Of a stretch of 64,000 bases of DNA, positions 18,578 to 27,545 are shown piece after piece. The stretch spans positions 466,086 to 530,085 of the forward strand of contig NZ_JAABNN010000001.1 of NCBI RefSeq assembly GCF_009928415.1. The letters are read 5' to 3'. How positions within the stretch are numbered: position 1 is the stretch's first letter; each line of letters opens with the position of its first letter. The stretch is from Bacillus sp. USDA818B3_A (lineage in GTDB: Bacteria; Bacillota; Bacilli; Bacillales; Cytobacillaceae). Below the pieces are notes generated by a model. The model did not search any database, was not told where the DNA came from, and saw nothing but the letters and a program-made list of their open reading frames with translations. Both the position numbers and the translations under genes were made by a program.

Positions 18578-18675
18578 AAACTTCAAGAAAGCCCATTCTC
18601 AAATGTATTATAGTAAAATTATTTAAAACAGATTTCAAGAAAATTACTTTATTAATATAACTTTAACCCGAATCA

Positions 18676-19854
18676 TTAGTAAGCTAAACTAAATAATGCT
18701 TTAATGTGAGATAGGTATCGAACATTACTTGCTTCTTTCATTAATGAAGCTGGAAGTCCTTTGAGTGGGATAGAATTAGCACCAATAGTAGCTACCGCAT
18801 CTTTACGTCCCAAGCTAGCAAGTGTTCCAGAGTTAACTTGAGTAAACTCTTTAAATGATTTGTTTTCCAAGTAAGCAAACACATTGTAACCTGTTTGCTC
18901 TCCCATTTGCCATGCAATTTGGGCTGTAGGTGGGAAAGGTCTTCCATCTGGACCAAAGACAACTGCACTGTCACCCACCACAAATACCTCTTTATGAGAA
19001 GTCGATTGCAGATACTCATTAACTGTTGCACGTCCACGATCGACATCAAGTCCTGATTGACCAACAAGAGGATTTCCTTGTACACCGCCAGTCCATACAA
19101 ATGTATTAGCAGTAATTTTTTGGCCATCTTTTAAATCAATGACATTCCCTTCGACGTTGGTTACAGGAAGGCCTGTTAAGAATTGAACACCTCGTGCTTC
19201 AAGACTTGCAGTTGCACGTTCAATCAATGGTTGAGGTAAAACAGGAAGGATTTTAGGACCTGCTTCTACTAGGAGCAGTTTTACTTCTTTTGGATCCACA
19301 CCATAACTTCTAGCAAGTTTAGGCATAATATCAGCAATTTCTCCAACTAATTCAACGCCGGTTAAACCACCGCCGCCGATAAGAATAGTGGCGTCTGCTG
19401 CATTTTTTGTTTTTGCGTATTCGGCAATTCGTTCTTCAATATGTTGATGAATATTTTTAGCATCTTCAGCAGATTTTAAGACCATGCTGTTTTCTTCTAG
19501 CCCTGGAATACCGAAGTAAGCTGTTTTACTGCCTAACGCTACGACAAGCGCATCATAGGTTAAAGTAGAGCCATCAGATAGTTTAACTTCTTTTTGATCT
19601 ACTGAGAATGAATCCACTTTTGCGATTTTAAGATCAATATCTTTTCCCTTGAAAATCTTCGCTAATGGCATGGCAACTGCTTGTTCAGCCACGCTTCCTG
19701 CTGCCAAACGATGAAGTTCTGTGATAATTTGGTGTGTAGGGTACTGATTCACCACAGTCACTTGTGCTTGATCTTTATTTAAATATTTTCGGATATTAAT
19801 AGCAGCTAAAAGTCCGCCATAACCCGCACCTAAAATGACAACTTTTTTTGACAT
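18676..19854 (-). CDS. ndh: Type II NADH:menaquinone dehydrogenase
   Basis: 392-residue peripheral-membrane flavoprotein of the NDH-2 family. The FAD motif GAGYGGLLAA is at 8-17 and the NADH motif GGGGLTGVELVGE lies near 163-175. It oxidises NADH and passes electrons to menaquinone without proton pumping. A DUF1641 gene lies 35 bp upstream on the same strand, the same pairing as B. subtilis yjlC-ndh, which the redox repressor Rex controls. I looked for a Rex palindrome upstream and did not find a convincing one. Confidence 0.92.
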   Translation of the reverse strand: MSKKVVILGAGYGGLLAAINIRKYLNKDQAQVTVVNQYPTHQIITELHRLAAGSVAEQAVAMPLAKIFKGKDIDLKIAKVDSFSVDQKEVKLSDGSTLTYDALVVALGSKTAYFGIPGLEENSMVLKSAEDAKNIHQHIEERIAEYAKTKNAADATILIGGGGLTGVELVGEIADIMPKLARSYGVDPKEVKLLLVEAGPKILPVLPQPLIERATASLEARGVQFLTGLPVTNVEGNVIDLKDGQKITANTFVWTGGVQGNPLVGQSGLDVDRGRATVNEYLQSTSHKEVFVVGDSAVVFGPDGRPFPPTAQIAWQMGEQTGYNVFAYLENKSFKEFTQVNSGTLASLGRKDAVATIGANSIPLKGLPASLMKEASNVRYLSHIKALFSLAY

Positions 19855-19889
19855 AGTATCTCTCCGTCCTTATGAATGTTCTGTAAAAT

Positions 19890-20303
19890 TTATTTAGCTG
19901 AACGTTCTTCTGAAACTTCCAGGTAAGCGTTGATGAAGCGGAAAAGCTTCTGTGCTTGAGGGTCTTTAAGCATTTTTAAAATCCCAAAAAGACCAATCAC
20001 TTCTTTACTATCCTCAGCGCGGTCTTTTGCTTCTATTACTGTAGCAGCAATGCTTTTCGCAGTTTCTATTACAGGCTCTACAATCTCAGTAACGGCTCCG
20101 ATTGTATCACTTTTTAACACTTCATCAGTCGCGACTGACTGGGCAAAGTCATACGACTTTGTTAATATATTCACAAGTTCAGTCAATTTTGGAAGCTGTT
20201 CCACTAAAGTGGTTAAAGATTCCTGAACCTCCGGCTTTAACAACTGATCAAGCACATCAGCTTTTGTTTGCTCTGACTTTGGTTTGTCCATAACATCTAA
20301 CAT
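19890..20303 (-). CDS. DUF1641 family protein (YjlC-like)
   Basis: 137-residue soluble, mostly helical acidic protein of the DUF1641 family, with the C-terminal GLFGILKMLKDPQAQK segment. AAAGGGGAA lies 7 nt before the ATG. It is cotranscribed with ndh. Family members also accompany formate dehydrogenase and other NADH/quinone enzymes, so an accessory role to NDH-2 is inferred. No catalytic motif is visible. Confidence 0.85.
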   Translation of the reverse strand: MLDVMDKPKSEQTKADVLDQLLKPEVQESLTTLVEQLPKLTELVNILTKSYDFAQSVATDEVLKSDTIGAVTEIVEPVIETAKSIAATVIEAKDRAEDSKEVIGLFGILKMLKDPQAQKLFRFINAYLEVSEERSAK

Positions 20304-20620
20304 ATCTAATTCCCCTTTCGATCGGCTATTAAAAAATAGTGCTCAGTAATATCTTTTTAGTAGAATGGCCTATTATGTATCCTTGTTTTCAGGTCATTTT
20401 ATTAAAATATAGAATTCCTGGAGCTAATGTTTCTAAACAACATAAACACTATAAAAAGATTATTAACAAAATAAAATGATAAAACAAATCATCATTTTTT
20501 TCAAATCTTTATTGCTGCTTTCATTAAATTTTAATAATTATTCCTAAAACAAAATCTATGTCCTAGAAAGAAAAAACTAATATATTAATAGCGATAAAAT
20601 CTCGATAGTCTCTTTTTTAT
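20304..20620. other. AT-rich gap upstream of the DUF1641-ndh operon
   Basis: About 320 bp with no plausible frame. It must hold the operon promoter. No TTGTGAA-N-TTCACAA Rex-like site, riboswitch or repeat stands out. Confidence 0.5.
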
Positions 20621-20656
20621 AAAAAACAACCGGTATTTAAAAGATACCGGTTGTTT
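20621..20656 (-). terminator. Intrinsic terminator after ridA
   Basis: AAAACAACCGGTAT and ATACCGGTTGTTTT pair around a short loop. On the minus strand the stem is followed by TTTTTTATAAAAAAG. It ends the PIG-L/RraA/RidA operon. Confidence 0.9.
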
Positions 20657-20667
20657 TCTCTTTATTT

Positions 20668-21048
20668 TTATAAAACAGCTGTCATTTCAATTTGTACTCT
20701 AAGACCTTCCCTTAAATCTTTAACACTTGTATGTCTAGCAGGGCGATCATTTTCATTTGGAAACATTTTTAGCCATTCTACATTTACAATTTTTTTATAC
20801 GCCCGGTCGTTTACTGAAACACTTAAATGAGCGATGTCATCTGCGTTTCCTCCCGCAAGCTCCATGATCTCTCTCATATAATGAAAAAGATTAGCCACCT
20901 CGTCTTCCACTTTTTCTGGCATTTCACCAGTTTCAGGATCCGATCCTATGATTGCAGAGGTGTATACCATATTTCCGATCTTTACTGCCGTTGGGATTGG
21001 ATTCTGGTGGTTAGATCCCTTCACATGTAAAACTTCACGTTTTGCCAT
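20668..21048 (-). CDS. RidA/YjgF/YER057c family protein; candidate deaminase
   Basis: 126-residue Rid-family protein. I chose ATG 21048 because AAAGGGAG lies just ahead, 20 bp after the RraA stop; a longer frame only overlaps the previous gene. It keeps the family GNMVYTSAIIGSDPETGEM start and the R of NDRPARHTSV. Canonical RidA hydrolyses reactive 2-aminoacrylate. Relatives in meta-cleavage clusters are 2-aminomuconate deaminases, and the operon with ring-cleavage genes makes that or imine hydrolysis plausible. Confidence 0.8.
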   Translation of the reverse strand: MAKREVLHVKGSNHQNPIPTAVKIGNMVYTSAIIGSDPETGEMPEKVEDEVANLFHYMREIMELAGGNADDIAHLSVSVNDRAYKKIVNVEWLKMFPNENDRPARHTSVKDLREGLRVQIEMTAVL

Positions 21049-21067
21049 ACTTTTGTCCACTCCCTTT

Positions 21068-21784
21068 CTAATTAAATCTAGGCGTTTTTTTATTAAACTC
21101 CGCTTCGTCTTCATAATAAACAACCTGTTCTTTATCTAATGTTGGTCTTAGGTTGTAAAAATCTAAGCTGATTTCCCCTCTAGCAATCTTCTCTTTGGTC
21201 CCTTCTTCTTTTTTAAGACGTTGCTTAGATGATTCCAATGCAAACTGAAGATCCCCTTTTTTCACTACAACTACACCATCATCATCGGCCATAATCAAGT
21301 CACCTGGATTGACAGATTCACCTCCACAAACTGTTAGTGCGTTTACCCAGCCACCTTTTGTCTTGGTGGTTCCCTGTGAGAATACAGCCTTGGTCCAAAC
21401 CGGGAATCCTAATTCACGGATCTGAGCTACATCTCTTATACCAGAGTCAATGATGACGCCTTGAACACCACGTTTGATTAGTGCAGTAACAATCAATTCC
21501 CCTATCATCCCTGCGACACCCTCACCGATGGTTGTAATGACAAGTACATCACCTGGTTTACATACTTCAATGGCAGCGTGAATCATTAAGTTATCTCCTG
21601 CATGACAAACAGCTGTTATGGCTGGTCCACAGATTAATGTATTATCCAAGATTGGCTTCAAATTATAGTTCATAAGCCCAATTTTCCCTTGAGCCTCATA
21701 AACGGTTGATACATCTAGCTGCTTAAATTCTTCAATCAGCTGCTCGTCAGGTCTTGTTATGTTTTTAATCACATACTTTTCCAT
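21068..21784 (-). CDS. RraA-like 4-carboxy-4-hydroxy-2-oxoadipate aldolase (GalC/LigK type)
   Basis: 238-residue member of the RraA-like/HMG aldolase family. The GEGVAGMIGELIVTALIKRG block, the metal/pyruvate-binding DSGIRDVAQIRELGFPVW region and the GDLIMADDDGVVVV strand are present. In the gallate and protocatechuate 4,5-cleavage pathways this enzyme splits 4-carboxy-4-hydroxy-2-oxoadipate into pyruvate and oxaloacetate. Its ATG overlaps the stop of the GalB-like gene by 1 nt (TAATG), so the two are translationally coupled, matching consecutive pathway steps. Confidence 0.8.
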   Translation of the reverse strand: MEKYVIKNITRPDEQLIEEFKQLDVSTVYEAQGKIGLMNYNLKPILDNTLICGPAITAVCHAGDNLMIHAAIEVCKPGDVLVITTIGEGVAGMIGELIVTALIKRGVQGVIIDSGIRDVAQIRELGFPVWTKAVFSQGTTKTKGGWVNALTVCGGESVNPGDLIMADDDGVVVVKKGDLQFALESSKQRLKKEEGTKEKIARGEISLDFYNLRPTLDKEQVVYYEDEAEFNKKTPRFN

Positions 21785-22515
21785 TAGATGAATTCACCAC
21801 CAACATATGGGAAGAACCGGCTAAATGCTTCCGCATATTTATATTCATTGTTTCCGGAACATCTGCGTGCATGGTTGCCGCGAAGCTGCGCTTTCGCTCC
21901 ATAGTAATCTATTAAATGTTTTTGCGCCTTGAAACAATTCATCGCAGCTTGTTTTTGTTCATATGTTTCAGTGATATCAATAATGACTTCCGGCTTGAAA
22001 TCACTAATTTCGGATTGATGTGGCTCAAAACCAAAGATACTTGCTTGTTTAGCTGTTTTTGTTCCTTCTAGTCTTACTCCATTAGAAGTGGATAAAACGC
22101 TTGCATCAAAAACAAATTTGGAGACTGTTTCATGGTCTGGGTTAAAAGCATCTCTCGGTCCGTGTGTGAGGATATGATGCGGCCTTACTTCTCTAATCTT
22201 GCGAACCAAGCGGTCCATTCTGTCCTCATTGATTTGCATATGGTAATCCTGATAATTCCAAATTTCGATATTCTCAATTCCAAGGCACTTTGCAGCCGCT
22301 TCAATTTCCCCTTGGCGGTGGGCTTTTACATTTTCCAACGTTTGTCCTTCAATATTCCAGAGGTCGTTTGATTCCCCTCTTGCACCATAGCTTAAAATGA
22401 CAAGCGATACATTAGCTCCATGTTTTGCATACTTTGCAATCGTGCCGCCGCCTCTCCAAACAAAATCTGCAGCGTGTGCGCTTACAACTAATAGATTTGT
22501 ATTATTATCGATCAT
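21784..22515 (-). CDS. PIG-L fold 4-oxalomesaconate hydratase-like enzyme (GalB type)
   Basis: 243-residue LmbE/PIG-L superfamily protein. The usual AHPDD metal motif reads AHAAD (His14, Asp17), followed by FVWRGGGTIA, and His128 is the probable third metal ligand (NPDHE). The SAHxADFVWR start and the FEPHQSE...DFKPEVIIDIT block resemble Pseudomonas GalB, the zinc-dependent 4-oxalomesaconate hydratase, more than sugar deacetylases. Coupling to a GalC-like aldolase supports hydration of oxalomesaconate to 4-carboxy-4-hydroxy-2-oxoadipate. A GntR-type palindrome lies 50 bp upstream. Confidence 0.75.
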   Translation of the reverse strand: MIDNNTNLLVVSAHAADFVWRGGGTIAKYAKHGANVSLVILSYGARGESNDLWNIEGQTLENVKAHRQGEIEAAAKCLGIENIEIWNYQDYHMQINEDRMDRLVRKIREVRPHHILTHGPRDAFNPDHETVSKFVFDASVLSTSNGVRLEGTKTAKQASIFGFEPHQSEISDFKPEVIIDITETYEQKQAAMNCFKAQKHLIDYYGAKAQLRGNHARRCSGNNEYKYAEAFSRFFPYVGGEFI

Positions 22516-22564
22516 ATTACTTCCTCCTATTTATTATTTTATATGACTCGATTTTTCATCTGTC

Positions 22565-22583
22565 AATATTGTTCAACAATATT
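22565..22583. promoter_or_regulatory. Regulon palindrome A (PIG-L operon)
   Basis: AATATTGTTCAACAATATT is a perfect 19-bp palindrome, the longest symmetric version of the regulon motif. It precedes the GalB-like operon by 50 bp. Confidence 0.8.
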
Positions 22584-22661
22584 GTTTATATTTTTATTAT
22601 AGACTTTGTTTTGTAAATGTGTCAACAAATTTAATGAATTCAGAAAAAAGGAATAATTTTT

Positions 22662-22690
22662 ATAAAAAAAAGTGAGGTTTCCCTCACCTT
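22662..22690 (-). terminator. Intrinsic terminator after the extradiol dioxygenase
   Basis: GTGAGG and CCTCAC pair with a short loop. On the minus strand ACTTTTTTTTATA follows. It lies 11 bp after the dioxygenase stop. Confidence 0.8.
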
Positions 22691-22700
22691 TAAGCAAATT

Positions 22701-23666
22701 TTATTTAGGATCAACAATAGGTGTTCCATAAGTATGAAAACTAGCAACCGTCTTATTTCCCCATGCTTGTCCTTTTGCCCGCTCTTCCTCTGTCCATGTA
22801 ATCGGTTTCCAATCAGGCCTAAAGACATGATATCCGCCAGAACAGATTTCAATCCGATTGCCGCCTGGTTCGTAAACGTATACAAAATAAGTTTGATTGA
22901 TTGCGTGTTTGCTTGGAGCGAATTCAATAAAAACACCATGTTCTAAGAAAATATCCGCTGCTCTCCAAATTCCTTCGTTTGTATCGACTGAAAAAGCCAT
23001 GTGATGAAAACGCCCGCTTGTTCCTGTCGCATCTAACGTATAAACCATTTCATAGGATTTACTATTTGGGCTGTACCACACACCTGGACGGCGTCCATCG
23101 TTTAGGAGAATCTGTTCGGTCAATCTCATTCCTAAAACGTTCTCCGCGAAATCACCATCACCTTCAGGATTCGCTGACAAGAAATTAATATGGTCTAAAT
23201 GCTTTACTGCTACACCATGACCAGTAAATCTTTGCGGCTGATTCTTGAGAGCTGGCCTCAGATGGTCTGGTGGCTGATATTCATAAGAGTCATAATAAAG
23301 TTCCATTAAGTGGCCATCTAGTCCTCGATATTGATAGGCTTTCCCATGTCCAATATCGCCTTCAATCCAGCCAATCCCTAAACCCATTGCTTCAATTTCA
23401 GCTGCTCTTCTTTCTAATGCTTGCGGGCTCACCGTTCGGAGCGCTGTGTGACCCACTCCAGGCTGCTCGGATTCTGTTAATTTAACGGAGTATTGTTCGT
23501 AATCCCCCCAACAACGTAAATAAACAGAATGATCTTTTCGCGCTACTTCTTGCATTCCAAGAACATCTTTAAAAAATGTAAGACTGTCTTCAAGCTTAGG
23601 AGTCAACAACTCCACATGCCCAAGATGGGCAATGTCCCGAATTGGTTCTTTGTCATAATTGGTCAT
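22701..23666 (-). CDS. VOC-type extradiol ring-cleavage dioxygenase (catechol 2,3-dioxygenase family)
   Basis: 321-residue two-domain type I extradiol dioxygenase. The C-terminal VOC domain carries the Fe(II) ligands: His159 (LDHIN), His221/222 (FHHMAF) and Glu273 (GNRIE). Second-shell His254 and Tyr265 are in the XylE-like positions. The end, with SFHTYGTP, is typical of a catechol/substituted catechol subgroup. I chose ATG 23666 because GAGAGGCG lies 7 nt ahead. It cleaves next to two hydroxyls (or an amino and a hydroxyl) on an aromatic ring. It is monocistronic with its own regulon palindrome. The substrate is unknown. Confidence 0.87.
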   Translation of the reverse strand: MTNYDKEPIRDIAHLGHVELLTPKLEDSLTFFKDVLGMQEVARKDHSVYLRCWGDYEQYSVKLTESEQPGVGHTALRTVSPQALERRAAEIEAMGLGIGWIEGDIGHGKAYQYRGLDGHLMELYYDSYEYQPPDHLRPALKNQPQRFTGHGVAVKHLDHINFLSANPEGDGDFAENVLGMRLTEQILLNDGRRPGVWYSPNSKSYEMVYTLDATGTSGRFHHMAFSVDTNEGIWRAADIFLEHGVFIEFAPSKHAINQTYFVYVYEPGGNRIEICSGGYHVFRPDWKPITWTEEERAKGQAWGNKTVASFHTYGTPIVDPK

Positions 23667-23691
23667 AATAACGCCTCTCATATTCATCAAT

Positions 23692-23704
23692 ATTGTTTAA
23701 CAAT
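23692..23704. promoter_or_regulatory. Regulon palindrome B (dioxygenase)
   Basis: ATTGTTTAACAAT, a perfect 13-bp palindrome 26 bp upstream of the dioxygenase start, where it would overlap the transcription start. Confidence 0.8.
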
Positions 23705-23772
23705 TTATTATTTTCTATTATATTTGAATATTGTAAGTGCTGTCAATATTTAATAGACTTTTAGACTTTCCA

Positions 23773-25128
23773 TTAACCAAGGTTTGTTGAACTTAATTTC
23801 GTGCTTTTTGAAGAGACGGGCTCGACCTGTGGACCGCTTTTTCTTACTAAGAATAAAGAAACTGCTGCGAAAACCCCTGGCAAAGCAAAAACTAAGAAGC
23901 ATAACCCAATTGGTACATTTAAAGATAAAAGGACTCCTCCAAGTGTAGGTCCTAACATTCCGCCTAATCTTCCTACTCCATTTGCTAGTCCTACACCTGT
24001 TGAGCGGACATTATTTGGATAATATTGCGAAACAAAAGCGTTTAATAAGCTTTGATTCCCCATAGTACATACCCCTGCAATCGCGATTAACATGTAAAGG
24101 AGGAAGATATTACTCTTAATTCCTAGCAGAGCTAGACAAATGGCACCGACTACATATAATCCTGTAATTAACTTTTTTGACCCCTTTTTGTCTGCAATTA
24201 CTCCTATAATTATCGTTCCAATTAAAGCTCCTCCATTTAGAAAAATGGCAAAGCCTAAACTTGAGATTAATGGATACCCTGCACTTTGCATCAATTTAGG
24301 AAGCCAAGTATTTAATCCATAAATCATTAATAATCCCATAAAATAAACAATACAGAATAGTACCGTACTTAACCCCATCTTATTTTTAAACAAACCAATA
24401 ATTGGAGTGCGCTCAACAGGTGGCTCAAGTATAGTGGTTTGTTCAACTTTCATACGATCTTGATAGTTCGGATCAATTTTCTCTAACGTTGCTTTTATAG
24501 AATCGAATTTTCCTTTACGAATAAGAAATTGAGGTGATTCCGGCAAGTATTTAATGATTAAGGGAAGCAATAAAATCGGAATCACTGAAAACCACAGCGC
24601 AGGACGCCAGCCTAACGAAGAAAATACTGCCACACCAATTAATGGTGCTAGGATACCTCCCACTTGATTTCCACACAAGGCAATGGTGATTGCTTTGTTT
24701 TTACTAGACTTAGGAATATATTCCGTTAATAGAGAGATGACGGTTGGCAGCGTACCCCCGAATCCGACTCCTGCTAAAAATCGGCACCAAGAAAATAATT
24801 GCTCATCAGTTGCAAAACCAGAAATGCTAGTAAAAATGCTAAAAAAAGTAACAGATACAATAATGATGCTTTTTCTTCCAAAGCGATCGGCTAATAGACT
24901 AAGAATAATAGAACCAAACATCATTCCGAAAAGGCCATAACTTCCAATCACACCTGCTTGTATAGGTGACAACTCCCATTCTTTTGTAAGGAATGGGACA
25001 ACAGAGCCATAAACAACTAAATCGTAGCCTTCAAATGATACAAAAAATAGACACCACAGCAGCAGACCTAAATGAAAGCGGTTAAATTTACTTTCATCCA
25101 AAATATGTTTAATAGAATTACTTGACAT
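23773..25128 (-). CDS. MFS aromatic acid:proton symporter (AAHS family)
   Basis: 451-residue twelve-helix transporter. The first helix has the AAHS hallmark FEGYDLVVYGSVVPFL, and loop 2-3 has LADRFGRKS. Relatives (PcaK, BenK, GalT) import hydroxybenzoates and gallate. I chose ATG 25128 because AAAGGGGATT lies ahead. It is divergent from gntR across 333 bp that holds two regulon palindromes. It is the likely uptake system for the cluster substrate, which points to an aromatic carboxylate. Confidence 0.85.
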   Translation of the reverse strand: MSSNSIKHILDESKFNRFHLGLLLWCLFFVSFEGYDLVVYGSVVPFLTKEWELSPIQAGVIGSYGLFGMMFGSIILSLLADRFGRKSIIIVSVTFFSIFTSISGFATDEQLFSWCRFLAGVGFGGTLPTVISLLTEYIPKSSKNKAITIALCGNQVGGILAPLIGVAVFSSLGWRPALWFSVIPILLLPLIIKYLPESPQFLIRKGKFDSIKATLEKIDPNYQDRMKVEQTTILEPPVERTPIIGLFKNKMGLSTVLFCIVYFMGLLMIYGLNTWLPKLMQSAGYPLISSLGFAIFLNGGALIGTIIIGVIADKKGSKKLITGLYVVGAICLALLGIKSNIFLLYMLIAIAGVCTMGNQSLLNAFVSQYYPNNVRSTGVGLANGVGRLGGMLGPTLGGVLLSLNVPIGLCFLVFALPGVFAAVSLFLVRKSGPQVEPVSSKSTKLSSTNLG

Positions 25129-25240
25129 TTTTGAATCCCCTTTCAAAATAAAGTTAGTTCGTTTTTTGGAGCTAGATAATTAACAAATGACAACATCCCT
25201 TCATTCTTCATTTAAACCTAATAAAATCTTTTTAAGCTAT

Positions 25241-25253
25241 TTTGTTTAACAAT
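25241..25253. promoter_or_regulatory. Regulon palindrome C (AAHS transporter)
   Basis: TTTGTTTAACAAT has one mismatch from the perfect motif and lies 112 bp upstream of the transporter start. Confidence 0.7.
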
Positions 25254-25424
25254 CTTGATTATAAATTATCAGTTTTGTAGTGTCAATTTTATTTTTTTGA
25301 AAACTATAAATATTAAAAAGCTTTTTGTTTGCAGTATTTGGCTCTAGATTAATTCTGTTTATTGACACCATTAATGTCTCAACTGTATATTACAGATAAA
25401 TAGAAGAACAATTTCTCAAAAAAT

Positions 25425-25437
25425 ATTGTTTAATAAT
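25425..25437. promoter_or_regulatory. Regulon palindrome D (gntR autoregulation)
   Basis: ATTGTTTAATAAT has one mismatch from the perfect motif and lies 24 bp before the gntR ATG, a position suited to autorepression. Confidence 0.7.
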
Positions 25438-25461
25438 TCTTATAAAAGATGAGGTTATCGA

Positions 25462-26103
25462 ATGAGCAGACCAACTGAAGTTGCATATCAATTCATAAGA
25501 CAAAAAATAATGGAGGGAATTTTCTTGCCCTCACAAAAACTGGTTGAAAGTGAACTCTCTGAATTAATTGGTGTTAGTAGAAATACGATCAAAAAGGCTT
25601 TATTGAAATTAGAGCAAGAGAATTTAGTTACTTTAGAAGAAAATAAGGGGGCAACGATTAAGTCATTTACACTGGATGAGATCATTAATTACCTTGAGAT
25701 TCGCGAAGTACTAGAAGGATTAATTGCGAAGACAGCAGCCATAAATATTAGCGATACAAAAATAACGCAATTAGAAGAAACAGTTGAAAGCATGAAGGAA
25801 CACTTAGACAGCAATCGGTTTGATGAATATTCTAAATGCAATCTTCTTTTCCACAATATTATTTACGAAGCTTCAACAAACAAGCAAGCTGTAGAGATGG
25901 TAAATAAAATAAAAACACAATTACAAAGATTGCGGATCAAAACTATCTTGGTTCCAGGCAGGACACAAGAATCTTACAAAGAACATCAAAAAATACTTAA
26001 CGCCATGAAAGCAAAAGATGGAAAATGGGCGGAAGATGCAGTCAAGTTTCACGTATCTAACGTAAGAAAAACAATTGTAGATAATTACTCTTTTTTAGTA
26101 TAA
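25462..26103 (+). CDS. GntR-family (FCD/FadR subfamily) regulator of the aromatic cluster
   Basis: 213 residues. The N-terminal winged helix (about 5-70) has the GntR pattern SELIGVSRNTIKKALLKLEQENLV. The C-terminal all-helical FCD ligand domain (about 75-205) supplies His ligands in HNIIYEAS and FHVSNVRK for a metal-bound organic acid. FCD regulators usually sense carboxylates and bind short palindromes. It is the only regulator among the six units that carry the ATTGTTTAACAAT motif, and one copy lies in front of itself. It is therefore almost certainly the local controller. Confidence 0.88.
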   Translation: MSRPTEVAYQFIRQKIMEGIFLPSQKLVESELSELIGVSRNTIKKALLKLEQENLVTLEENKGATIKSFTLDEIINYLEIREVLEGLIAKTAAINISDTKITQLEETVESMKEHLDSNRFDEYSKCNLLFHNIIYEASTNKQAVEMVNKIKTQLQRLRIKTILVPGRTQESYKEHQKILNAMKAKDGKWAEDAVKFHVSNVRKTIVDNYSFLV

Positions 26104-26107
26104 CAAT

Positions 26108-26132
26108 TGGGGGCAATGACCCTCTTTTTTTT
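26108..26132 (+). terminator. Weak terminator after gntR
   Basis: A short G-run/C-run hairpin, GGGGG-CAATGA-CCC, is followed by CTTTTTTTT. The stem is short but the T-tract is strong. Confidence 0.4.
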
Positions 26133-26188
26133 GTGGAGTCATTATTGACAGAAAATTTAGAGTGAAGTACACTAATTTGTGAGACATA

Positions 26189-26201
26189 ATTGTTTAACAA
26201 T
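26189..26201. promoter_or_regulatory. Regulon palindrome E (second MFS gene)
   Basis: ATTGTTTAACAAT, perfect, 42 bp upstream of the second transporter ATG. Confidence 0.8.
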
Positions 26202-26243
26202 ATAGTTTTCGAAGTTAACAGCATGTAAATTGGACGTGAGAGA

Positions 26244-27398
26244 ATGATTCTATATATTGTTGTTTTATTGTCAATTATCTATCAAACAAGTGTACGCGGG
26301 AATACTATTTTAGTAACATTATATGCCATGAACCTCCACGCAGATTCGACCTACTTGGGCCTCATTGTCTCATCGAGTTCCTTGTTTCCGATGCTTTTTG
26401 CTGCATATGCGGGAAGGTTATCAGATCGAATCGGTCTCCGTTTGCCTATAATATTGGGCATGTTTGGCACAGGAGTTGCACTTTTCTTGCCTTATCTTTT
26501 TAAAAATCAATTATTTGTTCTACTCATCTCACAATCTTTATTTGGGTTAAGCCAAATATTCACTATTGTGACCTTACAAAATTTAATTGGAGCACTAAGT
26601 ACGGAAGAAACCCGGTCAAAATATTTTGCTGCATACACTCTTGGAGTTTCCATCTCAAATTTTTTAGGCCCTTTAATTACTGGATTCTCCATCGACCATT
26701 TTCAATACTCCGTGACATACGTGTTATTAGGGATCATTTCCATCATTCCAGGAATATTCTTTTGTCATAAGGTCATTCCTTTTCCAACGACCATCAAAAA
26801 AGAAATAAACCAGAAAAATAGTTTTGTTGAACTGCTTCTAAAGCGATCTTTACGCAAGACCTTTATTACCAGTGGAATTATTTTAACAGGTGTAGGACTG
26901 TACGAATTCTACTTCCCAATTTACGGAAAAACTCTTGGGTTATCTGCTTCCACCATAGGAGTCATTGTAAGCTGTAACGCAATTGCCTATATTCTTTCAC
27001 GCTTACTAATGCAATGGATGTTACGTAAATTTAAGGAAGAGACTGTTCTTGGGGGCTGCCTAACCATCTCGGCCGTTGCTTTCTTTTTCATCCCTATATT
27101 CGATCATGCAGTGATCCTTATGGTAATCTCATTCGTTATGGGTCTTGGAATGGGCTGCTGCCAGCCATTATCCATCGTGATGGCTTATAATCGATCTCCT
27201 CAAGGACGTACAGGAGAGGTATTGGGTATTCGTTTGACCGTCAACAAAACGGTTCAGTTTCTTGTTCCTATTTTATTTGGTTCTGTTGGCTCGCTTCTAG
27301 GTTTTTTCCCTGTATTCTGGTCGAATGCTGTCTTGTTATTGGTTAGCGGATATTCACTTTATGAGAAGAAAACCAATTCAGCGACAACCCATTTATAA
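26244..27398 (+). CDS. MFS transporter, second transporter of the GntR regulon
   Basis: 384-residue MFS protein with about twelve helices and the loop 2-3 motif GRLSDRIGLRLP. It resembles drug:proton antiporter or sugar-efflux-like MFS proteins rather than AAHS symporters, so export of an intermediate or uptake of a different form is possible. The ribosome binding site (GTGAGAG) is weak. Its own regulon palindrome ties it to the aromatic cluster. Confidence 0.8.
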   Translation: MILYIVVLLSIIYQTSVRGNTILVTLYAMNLHADSTYLGLIVSSSSLFPMLFAAYAGRLSDRIGLRLPIILGMFGTGVALFLPYLFKNQLFVLLISQSLFGLSQIFTIVTLQNLIGALSTEETRSKYFAAYTLGVSISNFLGPLITGFSIDHFQYSVTYVLLGIISIIPGIFFCHKVIPFPTTIKKEINQKNSFVELLLKRSLRKTFITSGIILTGVGLYEFYFPIYGKTLGLSASTIGVIVSCNAIAYILSRLLMQWMLRKFKEETVLGGCLTISAVAFFFIPIFDHAVILMVISFVMGLGMGCCQPLSIVMAYNRSPQGRTGEVLGIRLTVNKTVQFLVPILFGSVGSLLGFFPVFWSNAVLLLVSGYSLYEKKTNSATTHL

Positions 27399-27419
27399 GA
27401 AAAGCAGAGAGCACAAAGC

Positions 27420-27456
27420 AAGGCTGAAAAAGGAAAAATCAACCCCGTTTTCAGCC
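27420..27456. terminator. Terminator between convergent MFS and hprK-like genes
   Basis: AAGGCTGAAAA and TTTTCAGCCTT pair across a 15-nt loop and are followed by CTTTTC. The stem can work in both directions. Confidence 0.75.
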
Positions 27457-27545
27457 TTCTTTTCTAGTAATAAAAATGTCTATCCCTTTGCGTTTGACTC
27501 TTGGAAGGAACAGTCACTTTACTTTTTGCTAAACACAGCAATGTA

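Larger units (their letters stand above)
25129..25461. other. Divergent intergenic region, MFS / gntR
   Basis: 333 bp, very AT-rich, without a gene. It holds palindromes C (25241-25253) and D (25425-25437), one per divergent unit. The middle section, including GCAGTATTTGGCTC, shows nothing I can assign. Confidence 0.6.

Noticed and set aside
20304-20620. Rex operator before the DUF1641-ndh pair
   Set aside because: Expected from B. subtilis, but I found no TTGTGAA/TTCACAA dyad in the gap.
21784-22515. Sugar N-deacetylase (BshB/MshB type) reading of the PIG-L protein
   Set aside because: The AHAADFVWR start, FEPHQ block and coupling to a GalC-like aldolase fit 4-oxalomesaconate hydratase better.
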